NCBI GenBank assembly: GCA_016880695.1
Contig: JAEHCY010000034.1
Coordinates: forward strand, 1 to 10,840
Source of the DNA: Chromatiaceae bacterium
GTDB taxonomy: Bacteria; Pseudomonadota; Gammaproteobacteria; Chromatiales; Chromatiaceae
Length of the DNA stretch: 10,840 nt
Direction: 5' to 3'
The notes below the pieces were generated by a model. That model was not told the DNA's origin. It did not search any database and was given only the letters and a program-made list of their open reading frames with translations. The position numbers and the translations under genes are program-made. Positions 5,245 through 10,840 of this stretch are shown here, in pieces (the stretch's first letter is position 1; each line of letters opens with the position of its first letter).

Positions 5245-6501
5245 ATGAACCTCACTGAACTCAAGAAGATGCCCGTTTCGGAGCTGGTCGAGCTCGCCCA
5301 GTCCATGGAGATCGAGGGTGTCGCCCGCTCAAGAAAGCAAGATCTGATCTTCGCCATCCTCAAGGCACATGCGCGAAAAGGGGAAGAGATCTCCGGCGAC
5401 GGGGTGCTGGAGATCCTCCAGGACGGGTTCGGCTTCTTGCGCGCGGGCGACAGCTCCTACCTGGCCGGCCCCGACGATATCTACGTCTCCCCGAGCCAGA
5501 TTCGGCGTTTCAGTCTGCGCACCGGCGACACCATCTCCGGCAAGATCCGCCCGCCCAAGGACACCGAGCGCTACTTCGCCCTGCTCAAGGTCAACGACAT
5601 CAATTTCGACCGCCCGGAAAACACCAAAACCAAGATCCTGTTCGAGAACTTCACCCCGCTGTTCGCCCAGAAACGGCTGAAGCTCGAGCGCGGCAACGGC
5701 AGCACCGAGGACATCACCGCCCGCACCATCGACCTGGTCGCCCCCATCGGCAAGGGCCAGCGCGGGCTGATCGTCTCCCCGCCCAAGGCGGGCAAGACCA
5801 TGATGCTGCAGAACATCGCCCACGCCGTTGAGAGCAACCACCCGGAGTGCTACCTGATCGTGCTCCTGATTGACGAGCGCCCCGAAGAGGTCACCGAAAT
5901 GGCCCGCTCGGTGCGCGGTGAGGTGATCTCCAGCACCTTCGACGAGCCCGCCACCCGTCACGTGCAGGTGGCCGAGATGGTCATCGAGAAGGCAAAGCGC
6001 CTGGTGGAGCACAAAAAGGACGTGGTCATCCTGCTCGATTCCATCACCCGCCTTGCGCGGGCCTACAACACCGTGATCCCCTCCTCGGGCAAGGTGCTCA
6101 CCGGTGGTGTGGACGCCAACGCCCTGCAGAAGCCCAAGCGTTTCTTCGGCGCGGCGCGCAACGTGGAGGAAGGCGGCTCCCTGACCATCGTCGCCACCGC
6201 CCTCATCGACACCGGCTCGCGCATGGACGACGTGATCTACGAGGAGTTCAAGGGTACCGGCAACATGGAGATCCATCTCGACCGCCGGATCTCCGAGAAA
6301 CGCATCTTCCCCTCGATCCACATCAACCGCTCTGGCACCCGCAAGGAGGAGCTACTGATGGACCCCGACGAGCTGCAGAGGATGTGGATCCTGCGCCGCA
6401 TCCTCCACCCCATGGACGAGCTCGCGGCAATGGAGTTCCTCTACGACAAGCTCAAGGTCACCAAGACCAACCAGGAGTTCTTCGACAGCATGCGGGGCTA
6501 G
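5245..6501 (+). CDS. rho: Transcription termination factor Rho
   Basis: Rho is a hexameric RNA-dependent ATPase that loads on C-rich nascent RNA and pulls it from RNA polymerase. The 418-residue protein is almost the length of E. coli Rho (419). The N-terminal helix bundle begins [14 protein letters not shown]; the cold-shock-like RNA-binding domain includes D-G-F-G-F-L-R (60-66) and Y-F-A-L-L-K-V (110-116). The ATPase core has Walker A S-P-P-K-A-G-K-T (178-185), the catalytic segment D-E-R-P-E-E-V (210-216), Walker B ending in D265, the Q-loop (278-290) and the R-loop around D-T-G-S (322-325). The start is ATG 5245 by homology; the frame stays open upstream, but that stretch is Pro-rich and not conserved. 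There is no good Shine-Dalgarno, so expression may depend on trxA transcription or leader structure. It converges on thyA. Confidence 0.97.
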   Translation: MNLTELKKMPVSELVELAQSMEIEGVARSRKQDLIFAILKAHARKGEEISGDGVLEILQDGFGFLRAGDSSYLAGPDDIYVSPSQIRRFSLRTGDTISGKIRPPKDTERYFALLKVNDINFDRPENTKTKILFENFTPLFAQKRLKLERGNGSTEDITARTIDLVAPIGKGQRGLIVSPPKAGKTMMLQNIAHAVESNHPECYLIVLLIDERPEEVTEMARSVRGEVISSTFDEPATRHVQVAEMVIEKAKRLVEHKKDVVILLDSITRLARAYNTVIPSSGKVLTGGVDANALQKPKRFFGAARNVEEGGSLTIVATALIDTGSRMDDVIYEEFKGTGNMEIHLDRRISEKRIFPSIHINRSGTRKEELLMDPDELQRMWILRRILHPMDELAAMEFLYDKLKVTKTNQEFFDSMRG

Positions 6502-6510
6502 GGGGTGGGC

Positions 6511-6537
6511 AGAGCACCGAGCGCCGCGGCCTGCTCT
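6511..6537. terminator. Candidate bidirectional terminator between rho and thyA
   Basis: AGAGCA (6511-6516) pairs with TGCTCT (6532-6537), and CCG 6517-6519 can continue against CGG 6527-6529 with a two-base bulge. It fills the 35-base gap between the converging genes and just touches the last base of thyA. It lacks a T-tract, so efficiency is uncertain. Confidence 0.35.
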
Positions 6538-7331
6538 TAAACCGCCACCGGTGCCTTGATGTGGGGGTGGGCGCGGTACCCCGCGAGGTTGAAGTCCTCG
6601 TAGCGGAAATCCCATAGCGACCCCACCGCCGGATTTATCGCCATCGTCGGGAGCGGCAGGGGCTCGCGCCGAAGCTGCTCGTCCGCCTGCTCCAGGTGAT
6701 TGAGGTAGAGGTGCGCATCCCCCAGGGTGTGCACGAAATCGCCCGGCCCGAGACCCGTCACCTGTGCCACCATCAGGGTCAACAGGCTGTAGCTCGCGAT
6801 GTTGAAGGGGACGCCGAGAAACACGTCGGCGCTACGCTGGTAGAGCTGGCAAGATAATCGCCCCTCCGCCACATAGAACTGGAACAGCAGATGACAGGGC
6901 GGCAGCGCCATGCGCGGGAGATCCGCCGGGTTCCAGGCAGTGACGATGTGGCGACGGGAATCGGGATTGCTCCGGATGCTCTGCACCACCTCCGTGATCT
7001 GGTCGATCGCCCCCCCCTCCGGGGTGGGCCAAGAGCGCCATTGATGGCCGTAGATGGGGCCCAGGTCGCCCCGCTCATCGGCCCACTCATCCCAGATGCT
7101 CACCCCCTGCGCGCGCAGATAACCGATGTTGGTGTCCCCGCGCAGAAACCACAGCAGCTCGTGGATGATGGATCGCAGGTGGAGCTTCTTGGTGGTCAGG
7201 AGCGGGAACCCCTCGGCGAGATTGAACCGCATCTGGTAGCCGAACAGGCTCAGGGTCCCGGTGCCGGTGCGGTCCTCCTTGCGCACGCCCCGCTCGCGCA
7301 CCGCCCGCAGTAGCGCCAGATACTGCCACAT
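6537..7331 (-). CDS. thyA: Thymidylate synthase
   Basis: ThyA converts dUMP to dTMP using 5,10-methylenetetrahydrofolate as carbon donor and reductant, the only de novo route to thymidylate in such cells. At 264 residues it equals E. coli ThyA in length, and key residues fall at the same numbers: R21 in D-R-T-G-T-G-T, R126/R127 in D-S-R-R, nucleophile C146 in P-P-C-H, R166-S167, D169, N177 in P-F-N-I-A-S-Y, and H207/Y209 in A-H-L-Y. The C-terminus A-P-V-A-V closes over the active site in this family. Cys168 of E. coli is Ala here, a tolerated position. The start ATG 7331 lies three bases after the lgt stop, so translation is probably coupled to lgt. Gene order lgt-thyA matches E. coli. Confidence 0.97.
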   Translation of the reverse strand: MWQYLALLRAVRERGVRKEDRTGTGTLSLFGYQMRFNLAEGFPLLTTKKLHLRSIIHELLWFLRGDTNIGYLRAQGVSIWDEWADERGDLGPIYGHQWRSWPTPEGGAIDQITEVVQSIRSNPDSRRHIVTAWNPADLPRMALPPCHLLFQFYVAEGRLSCQLYQRSADVFLGVPFNIASYSLLTLMVAQVTGLGPGDFVHTLGDAHLYLNHLEQADEQLRREPLPLPTMAINPAVGSLWDFRYEDFNLAGYRAHPHIKAPVAV

Positions 7332-7334
7332 GAG

Positions 7335-8159
7335 CTAGCCCCGGAGCGATTGGCGCCGATAGGCCCAGCCGAGCAGCAGGGCCCCGGCCAGGAGCATGGG
7401 CAGGGTAAGCACCTGCCCCATGGTGAGCCAATCCCAGGCCAGATAGCCGAGGTGGGCATCGGGTACACGCACCAACTCCACCAGGAAGCGGAACAACCCG
7501 TAGCAGAGGAGAAAGAGCCCGGACACCGCGCCCAGGGGCCGCGAGCGACGGGAGAAAAGCCAGAGGATCAGGAACAGCACCAGGCCCTCGAGCAACGCCT
7601 CGTAGAGCTGAGAGGGGTGCAGGGCGGTGCTCCAGTCGGCCCCCGGCAGGCAGTGTTCGGGAAAACGCTGGCAGGGAAGCTGGATGCCCCAGGCCACTTC
7701 GGTGGCCCGCCCCCAGAGCTCGCCGTTGATGAAGTTCCCGATCCGTCCCGCCCCCAGCCCGATGGGGGTCAGGGGGGCGAGAAAGTCCCCCACTTCGAGA
7801 AACCCTTTACCGTTGCGCCGCCCGAATAGCCAAAGCGCCACCAGCACCCCCACCAGCCCGCCGTGGAACGACATCCCCCCCTGCCAGATGCGCAGGATCG
7901 ACAACGGGTCGGCCACAAGCTGATGGGTGCCATAGAACAGCATGTAACCCAGCCGTCCGCCGAGCACCACCCCCAGTACGCTGTAGAACACCACATCGTC
8001 CACCTGCTGGGGCGTCCACCCCGAGCCCGGCCGACTGGCCCGCCGCCGCCCGAGCCACCAGCCAACGAGGAAGCCCACCAGATACATGAGCCCATACCAG
8101 TGGACCCGTAGGGGGCCAAACCCGAAGGCCACCGGATCGATGGAGGAATACTGCAACAT
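7335..8159 (-). CDS. lgt: Prolipoprotein diacylglyceryl transferase
   Basis: Lgt transfers a diacylglyceryl group from phosphatidylglycerol to the lipobox cysteine of prelipoproteins, the first step of lipoprotein maturation in the inner membrane. The 274-residue protein has about seven hydrophobic segments. Signature pieces are G-G-R-L-G-Y (67-72), G-G-M-S-F-H99-G-G, and G-R139[12 protein letters not shown] (138-151). Y220-x3-R224 then x2-E227 corresponds to the catalytic Tyr235/Arg239 region of E. coli Lgt. The start is ATG 8159, 15 bases after the rlmI stop, and the stop is three bases before thyA. The tight spacing indicates an rlmI-lgt-thyA operon. No strong Shine-Dalgarno precedes it. 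Confidence 0.96.
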   Translation of the reverse strand: MLQYSSIDPVAFGFGPLRVHWYGLMYLVGFLVGWWLGRRRASRPGSGWTPQQVDDVVFYSVLGVVLGGRLGYMLFYGTHQLVADPLSILRIWQGGMSFHGGLVGVLVALWLFGRRNGKGFLEVGDFLAPLTPIGLGAGRIGNFINGELWGRATEVAWGIQLPCQRFPEHCLPGADWSTALHPSQLYEALLEGLVLFLILWLFSRRSRPLGAVSGLFLLCYGLFRFLVELVRVPDAHLGYLAWDWLTMGQVLTLPMLLAGALLLGWAYRRQSLRG

Positions 8160-8174
8160 GGAAGTCTCGAGTGC

Positions 8175-9371
8175 TCAGATCAAAGCCGTGGCCCGAAGGA
8201 ACAGGGTCTTCAGATAGGCGGTCTCGGGGATCGCCGGATGAATCGGATGATCGGGCCCCTGGCCGCCGCTGCCGAGCAGTTGCAGGCCAAATCCACTGCG
8301 GCGCGAGGCCCGCTGCACCGTGCGCAGGAACCCCGCAGCGTCCAGGTGGAACGAGCAGGAGGAGGTCACCAAGAGCCCGCCTTGGTTAAGCAGCCCAAGG
8401 CCGAGGCGATTGAGCCGCTGGTAGGCCTGGGTCCCCTCGACCAGGTCCCGGCGCCGCTTGATGAAGGCGGGGGGGTCGAGGATCACGGTGTCGAAGCGTT
8501 CACCGGCTTCCGCCAGCTCCTTGAGCACCCCAAAGGCATCGCCCCGCCGAGTGCGTACGCGACCTTCCAAACCGTTGAGGGCGGCGTTGCGCGTCACTCC
8601 CTCCAGCGCGGTGGCAGAGGCGTCCAGGCATAGCACCTCCGGCGCCCCGCACATCGCCGCCCCGATGCCCCAGGCACCCACATAGGAGAAGACGTCCAGC
8701 ACCCGGCCGCGCATCCGATAGCGGCCGAGACGGGAGCGATTCTCGGCCTGATCGAAAAACCAGCCGGTCTTCTGCCCCGCCGTGAGGGAAACCTGAAAGC
8801 GCACGCCGTTCTCCTCCAGCTCCACCCGCTCGGGCACCGTACCGAGCAGGGTCTCCACGTAGCTGGGTAGGGCTTCGAGCTCCCGAACCGCGACGTCGTT
8901 GCACAGCCACACCGCCTCGGGTCGCACCACCTGCTCCAGTGCCGCGATCAGCTCCGGGCGTACCCGCTCCATTCCCGCCGTGGTCAGTTGCACCACCAGA
9001 TACGGGCCGTAGCGGTCCACCGTGAGCCCGGGCATTCCATCGCCCTCGCCGAACACCAGCCGGTAGAACGGCTTGTCGTAGAGCCGCTGGCGCAGGTCAA
9101 GCGCTCGGGTGATGCGCTCCACCCAGAGCGCCGGCGTCGGCGGCCGGCCCCGCTGACGGCTCACCAGCCGGGCGGTGATGAGGGAATGGGGGTTCACCTG
9201 GGCATAGCCGAGCCAGGCCCCGCTATAGCTGTGAACCTCCACCGCCTCACCGCTCTCGAAGCTGCGCAACGGCGTTGCCTCGGTATCGATCTCATTGCTG
9301 TAGATCCAGAGGTGGCCGGCCAGCAGGCGGCGTTCCTGGTCTTTTTTCAGGCGAAGGGGTGGAAGGGGCAT
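8175..9371 (-). CDS. rlmI: 23S rRNA (cytosine-C5) methyltransferase, RlmI family
   Basis: RlmI uses S-adenosylmethionine to methylate C1962 of 23S rRNA in E. coli. The 398-residue protein is close to E. coli RlmI (396). The N-terminal PUA-like RNA-binding domain (about 5-75) contains L-K-K-D-Q-E-R-R and [10 protein letters not shown]. The central region has [12 protein letters not shown] (108-119). The Rossmann methyltransferase domain has motif [13 protein letters not shown] (224-235), motif IV D-P-P-A-F (299-303) and the S-S-C339-S motif carrying the expected catalytic cysteine. I use ATG 9371, because the family's conserved sequence starts within a few residues; a TTG at 9410 would add 13 unconserved residues. 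It is first in the operon with lgt and thyA and divergent from the YyaL gene with 84 bases between. A related substrate cannot be excluded. Confidence 0.88.
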   Translation of the reverse strand: MPLPPLRLKKDQERRLLAGHLWIYSNEIDTEATPLRSFESGEAVEVHSYSGAWLGYAQVNPHSLITARLVSRQRGRPPTPALWVERITRALDLRQRLYDKPFYRLVFGEGDGMPGLTVDRYGPYLVVQLTTAGMERVRPELIAALEQVVRPEAVWLCNDVAVRELEALPSYVETLLGTVPERVELEENGVRFQVSLTAGQKTGWFFDQAENRSRLGRYRMRGRVLDVFSYVGAWGIGAAMCGAPEVLCLDASATALEGVTRNAALNGLEGRVRTRRGDAFGVLKELAEAGERFDTVILDPPAFIKRRRDLVEGTQAYQRLNRLGLGLLNQGGLLVTSSCSFHLDAAGFLRTVQRASRRSGFGLQLLGSGGQGPDHPIHPAIPETAYLKTLFLRATALI

Positions 9372-9455
9372 GGGTCCGGCACCAGATTGGGAGACGGGGC
9401 AGGGTACCAAAATTCCGCCCCCACCGCCCCCTTCAACCGTTGCCCCTCAGCCACA

Positions 9456-10840
9456 ATGACCCAATCCCAGCGACCCAACCGCCTTGCCGCCACCCAGAGC
9501 CCCTACCTGCAGCAGCACGCCCGCAATCCTGTGGACTGGTGGCCCTGGTGCGAGGAGGCGCTGGCGCTGGCCCGCGCCGAAGACCGCCCCATCCTGCTCT
9601 CCATCGGCTACTCCGCCTGCCACTGGTGCCATGTGATGGCCCATGAGTCGTTCGAAGACCCCGCCACCGCGGAGCTGATGAACCGGCTCTACGTCAACAT
9701 CAAGGTGGACCGGGAGGAACGACCCGATCTCGACCGCATCTACCAATCCGCCCACCAGCTCCTGGCCCAGCGGACGGGCGGCTGGCCCCTCACCCTCTTC
9801 CTCACCCCCGAGGACCACACCCCCTTCTTCGCCGGGACCTACTTCCCGCCGGAGTCGCGCCACGGCCTGCCGGCCTTTCGCGAGCTGCTCCTCGCCATCG
9901 AGCGGGCCTACCGCGAGCAAAAGGCCGCCATCGCCGAGCAGAACCAGTCCCTGCGCGCCGCCCTCCATGCCCTCAACCCCGCCCCCGGCGCGAGGCCCCT
10001 GGCGCTGGATGAGGCACCGCTGCGGCTTGCACTGCGGCAATTGGCGGGCAGTTTCGACGCCAAGCACGGCGGTTTCGGCAAGGCCCCCAAATTCCCGCAT
10101 CCCACCGATCTTGAGCTGCTCCTGCGCCACCACGCCACCAGCGCCATCGCCGGCCGTCCCGATAACCAGTCGCTGCACCTGGCCAGTCTCACCCTGGAAC
10201 GCATGGCCCGCGGCGGCCTCTTCGACCACATCGGCGGCGGCTTCTGCCGTTACTCGGTGGATGAGCGCTGGATGATCCCCCACTTCGAGAAGATGCTCTA
10301 CGACAACGGCCAGCTTCTGTGCCTCTACGCCGAGGCCTGGCAGGCAACCGGCCGGGCGCTGTTTCGCGACACCGCCCTCGCCACCGCCGCCTGGGCGATG
10401 CGCGAGATGCAGTCGCCCGAGGGCGGCTACAGCGCCGCCCTGGACGCCGACAGCGAGGGCGAGGAAGGCCGCTTCTACCTCTGGAGCCGCGACGAGGTAC
10501 GCACGCTTCTGGGCGAGGACGACTACCCCCTCTTCGCCGCCGCCTACGGGCTCGATGGCCCGCCGAACTTCGAGGGCCGCTGGCACCTGCATCGGGTCGA
10601 AGCGTCCGCCGCGCTGGGGGCGCGCTTCGGCCGCGAGGCGAGCGAGCTGGAGAAGCGCCTGGCGGCCGGCCGCGAGCGGCTCCTCGCCGCGCGTGCGCAA
10701 CGCGTTCGCCCGGGGCTCGACGATAAGCGGCTCACCGGCTGGAACGCCCTCATGATCAAGGGCATGGCACGGGTGGCGCGGGTATTCCAGCGGCCCGAGT
10801 GCCTGGCATCCGCCGAGCGCGCGCTAGCGCTCATCCGCGA
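9456..10840 (+). CDS. DUF255/YyaL-type protein, thioredoxin-like plus glycosidase-like domains (partial, 3' end missing)
   Basis: The frame starts at ATG 9456 and stays open to the right edge, giving 461 residues of a family usually about 670-700 long. The N-terminal domain (about 10-170) is the DUF255 thioredoxin-like fold: N-P-V-D-W-W-P-W, then S-A-C55-H-W-C58-[28 protein letters not shown] and T-Y-F-P-P. After about 190 comes the alpha/alpha toroid region resembling N-acyl-glucosamine epimerases, with K-H-G-G-F-G-x-A-P-K-F-P, D-H-I-G-G-G-F-x-R-Y-S-V-D and [13 protein letters not shown]. This is the bacterial YyaL / SPATA20 family, whose biochemical role is not firmly established. No signal peptide is visible, so it is probably cytoplasmic. 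No Shine-Dalgarno precedes the ATG. It is divergent from rlmI; the 84-base gap holds no clear promoter. Confidence 0.93.
   Translation, partial: MTQSQRPNRLAATQSPYLQQHARNPVDWWPWCEEALALARAEDRPILLSIGYSACHWCHVMAHESFEDPATAELMNRLYVNIKVDREERPDLDRIYQSAHQLLAQRTGGWPLTLFLTPEDHTPFFAGTYFPPESRHGLPAFRELLLAIERAYREQKAAIAEQNQSLRAALHALNPAPGARPLALDEAPLRLALRQLAGSFDAKHGGFGKAPKFPHPTDLELLLRHHATSAIAGRPDNQSLHLASLTLERMARGGLFDHIGGGFCRYSVDERWMIPHFEKMLYDNGQLLCLYAEAWQATGRALFRDTALATAAWAMREMQSPEGGYSAALDADSEGEEGRFYLWSRDEVRTLLGEDDYPLFAAAYGLDGPPNFEGRWHLHRVEASAALGARFGREASELEKRLAAGRERLLAARAQRVRPGLDDKRLTGWNALMIKGMARVARVFQRPECLASAERALALIR

Noticed and set aside
5329..6321. Open frame of 330 codons on the minus strand opposite rho
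   Set aside because: Shadow of rho; long antisense frames are expected in GC-rich coding DNA, and the product is low-complexity His/Gly/Asp-rich.
9372..9410. 13-codon extension of RlmI from TTG
   Set aside because: Family members begin close to the L-K-K-D-Q-E-R-R segment, so ATG 9371 is more likely.
9447..10700. Open frame of 417 codons on the minus strand
   Set aside because: It is the antisense shadow of the YyaL-type gene; its Gly/Ala/Gln-rich composition matches no family, while the plus frame has many conserved motifs.

Overview
The window reads as a chromosomal housekeeping segment of a GC-rich (about two-thirds GC by eye) gammaproteobacterium. The evidence is family identity and gene order. 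A divergent rhlB / trxA-rho locus and an lgt-thyA pair are both arranged as in Escherichia coli. NudE and YrfG homologues sit head-to-head beside them. High GC and a periplasmic tandem thioredoxin-fold protein would fit a Chromatiales-type or other non-enteric gammaproteobacterium, but that placement is inference. I see no insertion sequence, phage gene, CRISPR array, rRNA or tRNA.

Layout: (1) the last 13 codons of an upstream gene, then a 176-base gap with one hairpin, then a small secreted DUF4124-type protein on the + strand; (2) on the - strand, nudE followed by a periplasmic protein with two thioredoxin-like domains, converging on the DUF4124 gene; (3) yrfG on +, divergent from nudE and converging on rhlB; (4) rhlB on -, divergent from trxA and rho on +; (5) a convergent junction with a - strand operon transcribed rlmI-lgt-thyA; (6) a divergent DUF255/YyaL-type gene on + that runs off the right edge.

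Functional themes: RNA metabolism (RhlB helicase, Rho terminator, RlmI 23S rRNA methyltransferase), nucleotide metabolism (NudE, YrfG, ThyA), lipoprotein maturation (Lgt) and thiol-disulfide chemistry (TrxA, the tandem periplasmic thioredoxin-like protein, and the CxxC domain of the YyaL homologue). Every gene except the DUF4124 and tandem-thioredoxin genes belongs to a well-described family.

The most interesting signals are regulatory. The 169-base trxA-rho spacer carries two mutually exclusive RNA hairpins built from a repeated arm, followed by a C-rich, G-poor stretch of the kind Rho binds. The yrfG ribosome binding site lies inside a perfect 8-bp inverted repeat. The least explained protein is the internally duplicated periplasmic thioredoxin-like protein. 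No clear new multi-gene defence or metabolic system is visible.
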